Below are positions 8,075-17,953 of a stretch of 64,000 nt of DNA, in pieces (the stretch's first letter is position 1; each line of letters opens with the position of its first letter). Origin of the DNA: CALVZT01 sp964368755 (GTDB lineage Bacteria > Bacillota > Clostridia > Christensenellales > UBA1242); contig CAYJCR010000004.1 in assembly GCA_964368755.1 (NCBI GenBank), positions 1-64,000 on the forward strand. The letters are read 5' to 3'. The translations under genes were made by a program, and so were the position numbers. The notes beneath the pieces were generated by a model. That model worked only from the letters and a program-made list of their open reading frames with translations, was not told the origin of the DNA and ran no database searches.

Positions 8075-10012
8075 ATGGATAGACAAGAATGGCTCGTAGA
8101 CAAACTCAATGAGTATATTTATCATTACTATGTGTTAGACAAACCACTTGTACCTGATGCGACTTTTGATAAACTATATTATGAGCTAGTTGATATCGAG
8201 AAGAAGACTGGGGTTATATTGCCCAACTCTCCAACCCAAACTGTTGGAGCAGTAGTTGCCAAAGGTTTCAAGAAAGTTACCCATCAACAGAAGTTATATA
8301 GTCTAGACAAATGCAACAGCCTTGAAGAGTTGTCTAGTTGGTTAGATGGTATAGACAAGTATGGCAAGACAGACTTTACGTTAGAATACAAGTTCGATGG
8401 GCTTAGACTTGCCCTTATATATCGAGATGGATACCTTGTCAATGCTGCTACGCGTGGCAATGGTGTAGTAGGAGAAGATGTTACAGCACAAGTAAGGACT
8501 ATCAAGAGTGTGCCTAAGACTATTCCGTACAAAGGCAATCTCACGGTTCAGGGCGAGGGGCTTATTACAATTACCAACCTCAACAAATACAACAAGACGG
8601 CTACTGAGAAACTTAAGAATGCACGTAATGCGGCGGCAGGTGCTATAAGGAACCTTGATCCAAGTGTCACAGCAAGTCGTAACCTTGATATATGTTTTTA
8701 TGATATCGTCGTATGTGATAGAGACTTTGAGTCTCAAGTAGAAGTTCATGAGTTCTTACATGACAACGGGTTCTTGACAAGCGATTATTTTCATATAGTC
8801 CAAAATGACAAGCGCCTTCAAGACCTTATACGCGAGGTAGATAAGGTCAAGTCCAAACTTGATATCTTAATCGACGGTATGGTTATCAAAGTCAACAAGA
8901 TGCGTTTGCGTGACGAGATTGGGCATACAATCAAGTTTCCTAAATGGGCTATTGCATATAAGTTCGAAGCCCAAGAGACTGCTAGTATCCTAAGAGATGT
9001 ATTGTGGCAGGTGGGTAGGACTGGTAAGATAACGCCTATTGCTGTCCTTGATCCGGTTGAGCTTGCTGGAGCAACAGTTACTCGTGCTACGCTTAACAAT
9101 TATGAAGAGATACTTAAGAAGAAAGTAAGTATTGGGAGTTCGGTATTTGTTCGTAGAAGCAATGAGGTCATACCAGAAGTGCTTGGACTCGCAGAAGAAT
9201 ATCCCGAGTCTCGACCTGTTGATAAGATAGAGACTTGTCCTTGTTGTGGTGCAAAGCTTACAACGATAGGACCTAACCTATTCTGTTCCAACACTACTGG
9301 CTGTATAGATCAGATAGTTGGTCTTATCAGTTATTTTGCAACAAGAGACTGTATGAATATTGAGGGACTTAGCGATAAGACAATCGAGGTGTTGCACAAA
9401 GAATGTGGAGTGAATACCGTTGCTGACTTATACAAGTTGCAACCTAGCGATATGCAAGGGCTTGAAGGATTCAAAGATAAGAAGATAACCAACTTGCTCC
9501 AATCAATAGACAAGTCTAAGACTCCAACGCTTGCGCACTTTATCTGTGCATTGAGTATTCCTGGTGTTGGCAAGAAAGCTTCTGCTGACTTAGCGAAGAA
9601 ATTTGGCTCCCTAGATGCATTGAGGGGAGCAACAGTTGAAGAATTGGCAAGATTGCAAGATATAGGTCAGATAACTGCTAACAATATAGTTGAATATTTT
9701 GCAAGCCCTAAGAGTATCCAACTCATTCAAGAGTTGTTTGGTGCTGGAGTTGTTATTCAAAAAGGTGCTGTGGTTCAAAAAAGTGCATTTTCTAACCTCA
9801 AAGTTGTCCTTACTGGTTCTTTGACAAACTTCGGCAGAAGTGAGTTAACGGACAAGTTGACCTCGTTAGGTGCTGATGTTGTGAGCTCAGTGTCCAAGAA
9901 TACAGACCTAGTTATTGCTGGGGAGTCTGCTGGATCCAAGCTCGACAAAGCCAAAGCGTTCGGTATCAAGATTATTGATGAAAATCAGCTTTTGGAGATG
10001 CTCAATCAGTAA
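8075..10012 (+). CDS. ligA: NAD-dependent DNA ligase LigA
   Basis: Seals nicks with NAD+ in replication and repair. The 645-residue protein has an N-terminal NMN-binding domain, the adenylation motif EYKFDGLRL with the nucleophilic Lys near residue 108, an OB fold, a zinc finger (CPCCGAKL ... CSNTTGC), helix-hairpin-helix repeats (LSIPGVGKKASADLAKKFGS) and a C-terminal BRCT domain (LKVVLTGSLTNFGRSEL). A strong AAGGAGG precedes the ATG. It sits in one operon with pcrA, as in B. subtilis (pcrB-pcrA-ligA). Confidence 0.97.
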   Translation: MDRQEWLVDKLNEYIYHYYVLDKPLVPDATFDKLYYELVDIEKKTGVILPNSPTQTVGAVVAKGFKKVTHQQKLYSLDKCNSLEELSSWLDGIDKYGKTDFTLEYKFDGLRLALIYRDGYLVNAATRGNGVVGEDVTAQVRTIKSVPKTIPYKGNLTVQGEGLITITNLNKYNKTATEKLKNARNAAAGAIRNLDPSVTASRNLDICFYDIVVCDRDFESQVEVHEFLHDNGFLTSDYFHIVQNDKRLQDLIREVDKVKSKLDILIDGMVIKVNKMRLRDEIGHTIKFPKWAIAYKFEAQETASILRDVLWQVGRTGKITPIAVLDPVELAGATVTRATLNNYEEILKKKVSIGSSVFVRRSNEVIPEVLGLAEEYPESRPVDKIETCPCCGAKLTTIGPNLFCSNTTGCIDQIVGLISYFATRDCMNIEGLSDKTIEVLHKECGVNTVADLYKLQPSDMQGLEGFKDKKITNLLQSIDKSKTPTLAHFICALSIPGVGKKASADLAKKFGSLDALRGATVEELARLQDIGQITANNIVEYFASPKSIQLIQELFGAGVVIQKGAVVQKSAFSNLKVVLTGSLTNFGRSELTDKLTSLGADVVSSVSKNTDLVIAGESAGSKLDKAKAFGIKIIDENQLLEMLNQ

Positions 10013-10085
10013 GATAAGTTCATTTGTAACCAATAATCCGATTGATTTGCAATAGCACATAATTATATTATTTATTAATATATAC

Positions 10086-10114
10086 TTGCATTTTGCGAAT
10101 ATGTGTGTTAAACT
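10086..10114 (+). promoter_or_regulatory. Promoter of rpoZ-priA block
   Basis: TTGCAT, a 17-base spacer, then TAAACT, about 40 bases before the rpoZ start. Confidence 0.7.
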
Positions 10115-10153
10115 AACGGAGTCAAAAAAATATTTACATCGAGGTGTTAAAGT

Positions 10154-10366
10154 ATGTCAATGTTATATCCAGAGATTGAGAAATTGTCAGAGAAAGTTGG
10201 TAACGACTACATTCTTTCTTGTGTTGTAGGCAAGCGTGCCAAAGAACTTGAGAAGAAGATACCAGAAGTTATCGAGAACTCTCCAGACAAAGCTATATCA
10301 ATCGCAGCCAAAGAGATTGCTGAAGGTAAGATTGTTCCATCCAATGTTGATGATAGCAATAATTAA
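10154..10366 (+). CDS. rpoZ: RNA polymerase omega subunit
   Basis: Small subunit that aids folding and assembly of beta-prime in RNA polymerase. The 70-residue protein begins MSMLYPEIEKLSEKVGNDYILSCVVGKRA, matching omega (substrate-like start, then the conserved VxxRAxEL helix as VGKRAKELEKK). A GAGGTG site precedes the ATG. priA follows after 13 bases. The usual neighbours gmk (before) and coaBC (after) are missing here. Confidence 0.88.
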   Translation: MSMLYPEIEKLSEKVGNDYILSCVVGKRAKELEKKIPEVIENSPDKAISIAAKEIAEGKIVPSNVDDSNN

Positions 10367-10379
10367 ATAAAGGCAGAGT

Positions 10380-12563
10380 ATGATAGCCGAAGTAATAGTA
10401 GATATTCTAAGCAGTAATGTAGATAAGATTTACGATTATATTATGCCTGAGCACTCTACTATAACTGTTGGAAGTAGGGTGCTTGTTTCATTTGCTAATA
10501 GGAATATTGAAGGCTACGTTATATCTGTCAAAGATACTTCCAGCTATGACAATCACAAACTCAAAACAATCATTAAGTCACTTGATGCCCAGCCCGTACT
10601 CAATCCTAGGATGGTAGAGCTGAGCTTTTTTATGAAAGAGAAGTTCCATTTGAGGCACGCAGATACTCTTCGCTTGTGTCTACCTCCTCAAGTAAGGTCT
10701 ACCATGACCGTTAAGCAGAAACGTAATGTCAAACTATCTAATACTGCCGACATATCTGCGCTAAGGAAGAATGCTTTGGCACAGATTGGTATTGTTCAAT
10801 ACTTGACTGACAAAGCCTCCGAAGATATTGTTGTTCTCAACGATAAGTTTGGTTCTTCCGCCGTCAAGAAGTTGTTGGAGATGAACTTTGTTGAGATAGA
10901 AGAACAAGAAGTGTTCTCAAAGTTCAACAACGCTTTGACTCTCGAAGAGAAGAAGTTTGAACTTAATGATGGACAGAAGATGGCAATATCAAGTATTCTT
11001 GCAAGCCAAGACACGTTCCTTTTGCACGGAGTTACAGGTAGTGGCAAGACAGAAGTATATATGAGATGCATATCCAAGGTTATAGCAGAAGGTAAGACAG
11101 CCATAATGCTTGTACCTGAGATATCTCTTACTCCACAGATGTTGGGGAGATTCCGCAATAGATTCGGAGATAATGTTGCAATACTTCATAGTATGCTATC
11201 TCCTAGACAAAGATATGATGAATGGTATAGACTCAAGACTGGCAAGGCTAAGATTGCTCTAGGTGCTAGGTCTTGCATATTCGCCCCATTAGATAATGTT
11301 GGAATAATCATTATCGACGAAGAGCATGATCAGAGTTATTATAGTGAGAATAATCCAAGATTCTTTACTCATGAAGTGGCAAGATTCTTGTCTAGTATTC
11401 ATCATTGTCCATTGGTTCTAGGTAGTGCAACTCCAAGTATAGAGAGTTATTACAAAGCTAAGACCAATGAGTATAAGTTGCTCGAACTCCCAAAGAGAGC
11501 CAACGATAAAGACTTGCCTAAGGTTCAGATAGTAGATATGCTCAGCGAGATACAGAATGGCAACAGTGGAATCTTTTCAGTTGCATTTCTTGACGCACTT
11601 AGTGAGTGCGTATCTAACAACAAGCAAGCAATGATATTCATCAATCGCAGAGGCTTCTCATCGTTTATGATGTGCAAAGAATGTGGCTATGTCCCTAAGT
11701 GTGAAGACTGCGATGTTTCGCTAGTTTATCACAAAGAAGATGACTTGCTCAAATGTCACTACTGTGGCAAGAAGTATAGAGCTTTGACCAAATGTCCACA
11801 ATGTGGAAGTGAGAGTATTAGATTCGGTGCAGTCGGCACCCAGAGAGTTGTAGAAGAGTTGCGTAAGCTATTCCCACAAGTGACTATCTTGAGGCTAGAC
11901 AACGACTCTACGGCTTCGCAAGGATCATACATAGAGATATTGGAGAAGTTCAATAACACAACTCCTGCTATCCTTGTAGGGACTCAGATGATAGCTAAGG
12001 GTCACGACTTCGGTCAAGTAACGCTTGTCGGTATCATAGATGCAGATTTGAGTCTACATTTTAGTGATTTTCGTGCCACGGAGAGGACTTATCAACTTAT
12101 TACACAAGTCTCAGGCAGAGCAGGTAGAAGCAAAGATGAGGGCAAGATAATACTCCAGACATATTATCCTAAGCATTATGTGTATAGATGTGCCGCCAAT
12201 TATGATTATGCAAGGTTCTATGCCAAAGAGATTAACTTGCGTGAGACTTCACATTTTCCACCATTTTCTAAGATACTACGTGTGCTTATCAGTAGTGAAA
12301 GTGATGGCTTAGCTTATGAGACAACAAGGGATATCTATGACAAAGTCAAGGCGATCAAAAAAGATTATTATTATGATTTCATATTCTTGCAAGCAATGAA
12401 GTGCCCAAAGAAGCGTATTCAGAACAAGTATAGATATGAAGTATTGATGAGATATTTGACAACGAATGAAGAGAATATCACAGCTCGTGTGTATGCTAGT
12501 GTTGTCAACAATTATAAGAATGTTAATGTATTTATTGAATCTAATCCACAAAATCTAAGTTAA
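10380..12563 (+). CDS. priA: Primosomal protein N' (replication restart helicase PriA)
   Basis: Helicase that recognises stalled forks and reloads the replisome. The 727-residue protein has an N-terminal DNA-binding domain, Walker A HGVTGSGKTEVY (about residue 220), DEEH box IIIDEEHDQSYY, and an eight-cysteine zinc region (CKECGYVPKCEDC ... CHYCGKKY ... CPQCGSE). Motifs QMIAKGHDF and SGRAGR follow. It lies directly downstream of rpoZ and heads the def-fmt-rsmB-rlmN-rsgA-rpe set. Confidence 0.96.
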   Translation: MIAEVIVDILSSNVDKIYDYIMPEHSTITVGSRVLVSFANRNIEGYVISVKDTSSYDNHKLKTIIKSLDAQPVLNPRMVELSFFMKEKFHLRHADTLRLCLPPQVRSTMTVKQKRNVKLSNTADISALRKNALAQIGIVQYLTDKASEDIVVLNDKFGSSAVKKLLEMNFVEIEEQEVFSKFNNALTLEEKKFELNDGQKMAISSILASQDTFLLHGVTGSGKTEVYMRCISKVIAEGKTAIMLVPEISLTPQMLGRFRNRFGDNVAILHSMLSPRQRYDEWYRLKTGKAKIALGARSCIFAPLDNVGIIIIDEEHDQSYYSENNPRFFTHEVARFLSSIHHCPLVLGSATPSIESYYKAKTNEYKLLELPKRANDKDLPKVQIVDMLSEIQNGNSGIFSVAFLDALSECVSNNKQAMIFINRRGFSSFMMCKECGYVPKCEDCDVSLVYHKEDDLLKCHYCGKKYRALTKCPQCGSESIRFGAVGTQRVVEELRKLFPQVTILRLDNDSTASQGSYIEILEKFNNTTPAILVGTQMIAKGHDFGQVTLVGIIDADLSLHFSDFRATERTYQLITQVSGRAGRSKDEGKIILQTYYPKHYVYRCAANYDYARFYAKEINLRETSHFPPFSKILRVLISSESDGLAYETTRDIYDKVKAIKKDYYYDFIFLQAMKCPKKRIQNKYRYEVLMRYLTTNEENITARVYASVVNNYKNVNVFIESNPQNLS

Positions 12564-12582
12564 ACATAAAAGGACAAATATA

Positions 12583-13065
12583 ATGGCTATACGAAGAGTA
12601 TTAACAAAAGAAGAAAATGAAGAGTTCTTGAGAAAGAAGAGTAAAGTTGTCATCAGTTTTGATGATAGTCTTGCTATGCTCCTAGATGATATGAAAGAGA
12701 CTCTCATAAAGTATGATGGACTCGGACTTGCCGCACCACAAGTAGGGGTACTCAAACGTATAGTTATAGTACAGGTAGATGATATTTTGTATGAACTTAT
12801 CAACCCTACAATACTTCATCAGGAAGGTTCTTTTACTAGAGGAGAAGGTTGTCTAAGCCTTCCAGGATTGTATGAGAAAGTTACTCGTCCAACACTCGTT
12901 GTTGTCAAAGCTCAAGATAGACAAGGTGAGTATCACGAATATACCGTTGAGAATATGACAGCAAGAGCATTTTGTCATGAGATTGATCACTTAGATGGTG
13001 TACTATTTATCGACAAAATATGCAAAGACACAACCCCAAAATCTTCAAAGAAAAGGAGTAAATAG
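12583..13065 (+). CDS. def: Peptide deformylase
   Basis: Metal hydrolase that removes the N-formyl group from nascent proteins. The 160-residue protein has all three signature motifs: GLGLAAPQVG, EGCLSLP (metal-ligand Cys) and HEIDHLDG (two His ligands and the catalytic Glu). A short Lys/Ser-rich tail follows. The stop codon abuts the fmt start with no gap, so the formylation/deformylation pair is coupled. Confidence 0.96.
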   Translation: MAIRRVLTKEENEEFLRKKSKVVISFDDSLAMLLDDMKETLIKYDGLGLAAPQVGVLKRIVIVQVDDILYELINPTILHQEGSFTRGEGCLSLPGLYEKVTRPTLVVVKAQDRQGEYHEYTVENMTARAFCHEIDHLDGVLFIDKICKDTTPKSSKKRSK

Positions 13066-14007
13066 ATGAAAGTTATTTTTCTTGGTAGTCCAGAACTATC
13101 AGCAAGTATATTGCAAGACTTACTTAACAGTCATCATAAGGTTGTGGGGGTTGTTACTCAGCCAGACAAACCAACAGGTAGGGGACACAAACTATGTGCA
13201 ACACCTGTCAAGATGCTAGCCGAACAACATAATATCCCTGTGTATCAATTCCGTAAGATTAGACTCGAAGGCGATGTGCTCAAAGAACTCAAAGCCGATA
13301 TTATGGTGACGGCGGCTTTTGGTCAAATACTATCACAAGATAATATTAATATTACTCCACATGGCATTATCAATGTACATGCTTCATTACTTCCGAAGTA
13401 TCGTGGTAGTTGTCCTATCAATTGGACAATCATCAATGGAGAGAAGACAACAGGCGTGACCATCATGAAGACAGATGTTGGTATCGATACTGGGGATATG
13501 CTTATCACCCAGAAGATAGATATTACCGATGAAGACAACGTAGAGTCTTTGAGTGATAAAGTAGCCAAAGTCGGTGGTCCATTGCTTGTCAAAGCTCTTG
13601 ATATGATAGAGAGTGGCAAAGCGAAGTTTAAGCCACAAAACCATGACAATATGTCATATTTTCCTATGCTTAAGAAGGATATGGGCAAGATAGATTTTGG
13701 CAAGACTGCTTTTGAGATAGTTAGATGGGTCAACGGACTCAATCCATGGCCACTTGCATATATTTGTGTTAACAATCTTGACAATGTGGTCAAAGTCTAC
13801 AAAGCTCAGAAGATAGATTATTGTGGCGATGAGCCTAATGGTACAATACTATTCGCAAACAGCCGAGAAGGTCTTGTAGTAAAGTGCAAGAAAGGGGCAG
13901 TTAGACTTGCTTCTTTGCAGGCACCGAATAGCCGTGTTATGAGAGATGTTGAGTTCCTTAATGGTAGGAAAGTTGATGTTATTTGTAATCAAAAGATTGG
14001 AGAATAG
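13066..14007 (+). CDS. fmt: Methionyl-tRNA formyltransferase
   Basis: Formylates Met on initiator tRNA with 10-formyl-THF. The 313-residue protein has the formyltransferase domain with FLGSPELSA at the N-terminus, the loop QPDKPTGRG, the catalytic region NVHASLLPKYRGSCPINW and the catalytic Asp in DVGIDTGDML, then the C-terminal OB-like tRNA-binding domain from about residue 205. It is joined directly to def upstream and rsmB downstream (zero-base spacing on both sides). Confidence 0.96.
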   Translation: MKVIFLGSPELSASILQDLLNSHHKVVGVVTQPDKPTGRGHKLCATPVKMLAEQHNIPVYQFRKIRLEGDVLKELKADIMVTAAFGQILSQDNINITPHGIINVHASLLPKYRGSCPINWTIINGEKTTGVTIMKTDVGIDTGDMLITQKIDITDEDNVESLSDKVAKVGGPLLVKALDMIESGKAKFKPQNHDNMSYFPMLKKDMGKIDFGKTAFEIVRWVNGLNPWPLAYICVNNLDNVVKVYKAQKIDYCGDEPNGTILFANSREGLVVKCKKGAVRLASLQAPNSRVMRDVEFLNGRKVDVICNQKIGE

Positions 14008-15285
14008 ATGAAGAATAGATATACACAATGTTTGGATGCCTTGTCTAGTATTTATATTGATGGCAAGTATATCGCACAGGCAATTGAGCCATATATGTCG
14101 GACTCCAACGCATCGATTATTACCAAAGTTGTATATGGCGTTGTTGAGAACGATATTCAACTTGACTATATTATCAATCAATTAGTTAAGAAGGTCAAAG
14201 ACATACCTGTACGTATAGTACTCAAGATAGGGGCATATTCTCTTGGTCATCTTGATAATATTCCTGACTATGCCATTGTTAACGATTGTGTCAATCTAGT
14301 CAAAAGTGTTGGCTTCGGCTCAGCAAGTGGGCTAGTTAATGCCGTACTTAAGAAGATATCTACTAGGGCATACAATATGCCCAAAGTAGGCGACAAAGAT
14401 TACCTTAGTGTTACATATAGCATTCCACAATGGTTGGTAGATAGGCTTGTCATTGATTATGGAGAGACAGTGGTATCTATATTATCAAGTGATAAGATTC
14501 CTTCAACTGTGAGAGTGAATAGACTCAAATCAACTGATACGGAGTTCAGAAGTCTTATGGACAACAACAATATAAGATACTTGGAGACTGTTCTTCCGAA
14601 TTGCTTTGCAGTAGATTACAAAGCCCTTAATAAGAACAAATCTATAAGAGCATTATGTGTACCACAAGGACTTAGTTCGATGCTAGTCATTGATAGTTTT
14701 GATTGTCAACCAGATATGATAGCATTGGATTGCTGTGCAGCCCCAGGTGGCAAGAGTATATATCTTGCTGAGAAGTTGACTAATGGTCATGTAGAGTCGT
14801 GGGATATACATCCACATAGGGTCAAGCTTATCGAAGATTATTCTAAGTCTGTTGGTGCAACCAATGTGATTGCCAAAGTTCAAGATTCAACGATTGTCGA
14901 TCCAACATTATTCGACAAGTTCGACCTTGTACTATGCGATGTGCCTTGTAGTGGTATTGGTACAATGTTGTCCAAACCTGACGTATTGCTTAACCGCAAA
15001 GAAGAAGATATAGATAGCCTTAATGCCATTCAGTTCAAGATATTGGAAGTATGCTCACAGTATGTCAAAGAGGGTGGTCAACTCATATACAGTACATGCA
15101 GTATTCTCAAAGATGAGAATGAGAGGATCGTAAGTAGATTTCTTGATGGCCACAAAGACTATGCAATTAGTCCAATCACCCTTCCTGTTGAGTCAATTGA
15201 GGGTATTGGCAACACATTGCTTCCAGATATAAGCAGAACTGATGGGTTCTATATAGCGAGGATAAATAGATGCAAGATACATTGA
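14008..15285 (+). CDS. rsmB: 16S rRNA m5C967 methyltransferase RsmB
   Basis: SAM-dependent cytosine-5 methyltransferase for 16S rRNA. The 425-residue protein has an N-terminal NusB-like RNA-binding domain (about 1-135) and a Rossmann methyltransferase domain with ALDCCAAPGGKSIYLAEK. Both catalytic Cys motifs are visible: DVPCSGIGTM and YSTCSILKDENE. It abuts fmt and overlaps rlmN by 16 bases. Confidence 0.94.
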   Translation: MKNRYTQCLDALSSIYIDGKYIAQAIEPYMSDSNASIITKVVYGVVENDIQLDYIINQLVKKVKDIPVRIVLKIGAYSLGHLDNIPDYAIVNDCVNLVKSVGFGSASGLVNAVLKKISTRAYNMPKVGDKDYLSVTYSIPQWLVDRLVIDYGETVVSILSSDKIPSTVRVNRLKSTDTEFRSLMDNNNIRYLETVLPNCFAVDYKALNKNKSIRALCVPQGLSSMLVIDSFDCQPDMIALDCCAAPGGKSIYLAEKLTNGHVESWDIHPHRVKLIEDYSKSVGATNVIAKVQDSTIVDPTLFDKFDLVLCDVPCSGIGTMLSKPDVLLNRKEEDIDSLNAIQFKILEVCSQYVKEGGQLIYSTCSILKDENERIVSRFLDGHKDYAISPITLPVESIEGIGNTLLPDISRTDGFYIARINRCKIH

Positions 15286-16301
15286 GTTTAACAAAACAAG
15301 AGTGGGAACAGTTCCTTATAGACAATGGTCAACCGAAGTATAGGGTTAAGCAGATTTTTGCTGAACTCCATCGTGGTAAGAAACTAAGTGAGATTACAAC
15401 TCTCCCAAAGGCTTTTGTAGAGACCTGTTATAAGACTATGGAAGACACATCTCTTGAGATATATAAGAAGATTGAATCTAATGGTACAACCAAGTTCCTT
15501 TACAAACTCGGCGATAATAACATTATCGAAGGCGTGCTTATGGACTACAAGCACGGTAAGTCACTATGTGTCTCTACTCAAGTCGGTTGTAGAATGGGTT
15601 GTGCATTTTGTGCCTCAGGTCTTGATGGATTGGTACGCAATTTGACGGCGGGTGAGATACTGGCGCAAGTCGTTCAAGTCAATAAATATCTTGGTGGTGA
15701 CGAAAAGAATCGCAAGGTCATCAACTTAGTTCTTATGGGAAGTGGAGAGCCGTTAGACAACTATGACAATACTACAAGATTCCTTACCAATGTCAATGAT
15801 CCAGATGGTATCAATATAAGTCAAAGAAATATATCGCTAAGCTCTTGTGGACTTGCAGATAAGATACGCAAACTTGCCGATGAAGGATATTCGGTCAACT
15901 TGAGTCTATCGCTACACGCTAGTACTGACGAAATACGTCGCAAGATTATGCCAATCTCTAGGGCATATACTATTCAAGAAGTAATCGATGCGTGCAAGTA
16001 CTATTTCGACAAAACAGGAAGAAGATTCATCATAGAATATACTATGATCAAAGGTATCAATGATAGCCTTGCCGATGCAGATAGATTGTCGAGCATTCTC
16101 AAAGGTCTCACTTGTCACGTCAACGTTATCAACCTCAATCCTGTCAAAGAAAAAGATTTTAAGTCCTGTAACAAACACGAAGTATACGCATTTGTGAATA
16201 GACTTGAGGCTAATGGTACATCAGCATCAGCTAGAAGAACACTTGGCGATGATATAGAAGGGGCTTGTGGTCAACTAAGAAGGAAAGTTCTCTCCAAATA
16301 A
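15270..16301 (+). CDS. rlmN: 23S rRNA m2A2503 / tRNA m2A37 methyltransferase RlmN
   Basis: Radical-SAM enzyme that methylates C2 of A2503 in 23S rRNA and A37 in some tRNAs. The 343-residue protein has CxxxCxxC in CRMGCAFCAS (about residue 112), the GSGEPLDNYDN motif and the C-terminal active-site Cys in DIEGACGQLR. The start is inside the end of rsmB, with GAGG about ten bases upstream. In Bacillus the kinase-phosphatase pair prpC-prkC follows; here rsgA follows after 49 bases. Confidence 0.96.
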   Translation: MQDTLSLTKQEWEQFLIDNGQPKYRVKQIFAELHRGKKLSEITTLPKAFVETCYKTMEDTSLEIYKKIESNGTTKFLYKLGDNNIIEGVLMDYKHGKSLCVSTQVGCRMGCAFCASGLDGLVRNLTAGEILAQVVQVNKYLGGDEKNRKVINLVLMGSGEPLDNYDNTTRFLTNVNDPDGINISQRNISLSSCGLADKIRKLADEGYSVNLSLSLHASTDEIRRKIMPISRAYTIQEVIDACKYYFDKTGRRFIIEYTMIKGINDSLADADRLSSILKGLTCHVNVINLNPVKEKDFKSCNKHEVYAFVNRLEANGTSASARRTLGDDIEGACGQLRRKVLSK

Positions 16302-16350
16302 TTGACTATTATCAAGTATTGAAGTACCCTATAACAAAAGGAAATAATAT

Positions 16351-17244
16351 ATGGAAGGTCTAGTTATCAAGAACATATCCAATATCTATACTGTTAATAG
16401 TAAGGGATGTTTTTTTGATTGCTTGGGTAGTGGTAAGGTCAAACAAGACGGTAAGATACTTGTTGGAGACAAAGTCATATTCGATGACTTAGGGTCGGGC
16501 AAAGGCGTGATAACACAGGTCTGTGCGAGAGCAAATAGCTTCTGTAGACCACCTGTTGCCAATATCAAGAACTTACTTATTGTCATATCTCCAATCCCAG
16601 AACCCGATTATTACCTAGTAGACAAGCTTGTTATATTCTGTCTTATCAATCGTATAAAACCTATAATTTGTGTTAATAAAGATGATATTGTAACCGACGA
16701 GTTCAAAAGTAGTATTATCAGCCAGTACAAAGATGTTGTCAAGAATATTGTATTTGTAAGTGCAAAGACAAGGGCAGGATTGGATAGCTTGTGTAAGTTG
16801 CTTAAGAATAAGATAACTTCACTTGTTGGGCAATCTGCTGTTGGCAAATCTTCTATAGCCAATGCACTTCTTGGTACAAGCATTATAGTTGGCGATGTTT
16901 CGACTAAGACTGGTAGAGGTAAGCAAACTACAAGACATACCGAATTGTATGTCAATGGCGACATATTACTAATTGATACTGCAGGATTTAGCAGTCTTGA
17001 TATAGAACTTAGTTATGAGAATCTAGCCTTGCTTTATCCAGATATATCCAAGTATGTAGGCAGATGCAAGTACCATATGTGCTCACATACCAACGAAGGC
17101 ACAAAAGATTGTTTTGTCAAACAAATGGTTGCTTGTGGCAAGATAGACAAGAATAGATATGATAGATATGTCAAACTCTATCGTGAACTAAAAGATGGCA
17201 AACCTCAGAAGATAAATATGAAGAATGCGACAAGGAGGAAGTAA
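16351..17244 (+). CDS. rsgA: Ribosome small subunit-dependent GTPase RsgA
   Basis: Circularly permuted GTPase for late 30S assembly. The 297-residue protein has an N-terminal OB domain, GTPase motifs in permuted order (G4 NKDD, then G1 GQSAVGKSS, G3 DTAGF) and a C-terminal zinc domain with CKYHMCSHTNEGTKDC. An AAAGGAA site precedes the ATG. The rpe start lies four bases past its stop, with the rpe ribosome-binding site inside this gene. Confidence 0.96.
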   Translation: MEGLVIKNISNIYTVNSKGCFFDCLGSGKVKQDGKILVGDKVIFDDLGSGKGVITQVCARANSFCRPPVANIKNLLIVISPIPEPDYYLVDKLVIFCLINRIKPIICVNKDDIVTDEFKSSIISQYKDVVKNIVFVSAKTRAGLDSLCKLLKNKITSLVGQSAVGKSSIANALLGTSIIVGDVSTKTGRGKQTTRHTELYVNGDILLIDTAGFSSLDIELSYENLALLYPDISKYVGRCKYHMCSHTNEGTKDCFVKQMVACGKIDKNRYDRYVKLYRELKDGKPQKINMKNATRRK

Positions 17245-17248
17245 TAAT

Positions 17249-17902
17249 ATGGTCAAACTATCAGTATCCACCAATCCAGCACCTCAGGATCAACTCATCG
17301 ATTATATTGCAGAACTCAATGACTTAGATATAGACTATATCCATTGTGATGTTATGGATGGTAAGTTTGTCTCAGCTAAGACATATGGACCTAAGATGAT
17401 CAAACTTATCAAAGCTAACACAAACTACCCATTAGACGTCCACCTTATGACCAAGAGTAGCCGTATTGTCAAGCGTTTTATCAAAGCGGGAGCAGACATC
17501 GTGACAGTTCATTATGAGATATTTGGGAGTGTTGCAAAGGCAGAAAAAGCACTTTTGCACATAGGTAAATGTGGGGCAGTCCCAGGGCTTGCTATCAATC
17601 CATATACGCCAGTTGAACTTATATATCCATTGTTGCCATATGTCAAAGTTTTGCTCGTTATGAGTGTAGTCCCTGGAGCAAGTGGACAGAAGTTCATCGA
17701 AGAGACATATGACAGGATAACTAATATCCAAGCACAACTCGATATGCTCGAGATTGATGACACTATTATATCTGTTGATGGAGGTATCAACCCAACCAAT
17801 GCACCAAAACTCAAAAAACTCGGAGTCAAGATGCTAGCCTTGGGTAGTTGTATCTATAACGCATCTGATAGGGCAGATATCATAAATTCACTCAAGTCAT
17901 AG
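17249..17902 (+). CDS. rpe: Ribulose-phosphate 3-epimerase
   Basis: Interconverts ribulose 5-phosphate and xylulose 5-phosphate in the pentose phosphate pathway. The 217-residue TIM barrel shows the metal/catalytic residues in DYIHCDVMDGKFV and PLDVHLMT, MSVVPGASGQKF, and the phosphate-binding DGGINPTNA. I start at the ATG at 17249, with AGGAGG ten bases upstream; a longer in-frame start at 17225 lies inside rsgA and adds nothing conserved. The glycine of the usual VxPGxxGQ loop is partly changed (PGASGQ). spoVM follows. Confidence 0.93.
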   Translation: MVKLSVSTNPAPQDQLIDYIAELNDLDIDYIHCDVMDGKFVSAKTYGPKMIKLIKANTNYPLDVHLMTKSSRIVKRFIKAGADIVTVHYEIFGSVAKAEKALLHIGKCGAVPGLAINPYTPVELIYPLLPYVKVLLVMSVVPGASGQKFIEETYDRITNIQAQLDMLEIDDTIISVDGGINPTNAPKLKKLGVKMLALGSCIYNASDRADIINSLKS

Positions 17903-17953
17903 TAACATTTTGACCAACTCAACTCATATATACTACCAAAAGGTAGGTTTCAT

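Noticed and set aside
17881..17953. Sigma-E promoter before spoVM
   Set aside because: CATATATACT is -10-like, but no matching -35 at a proper distance was seen.
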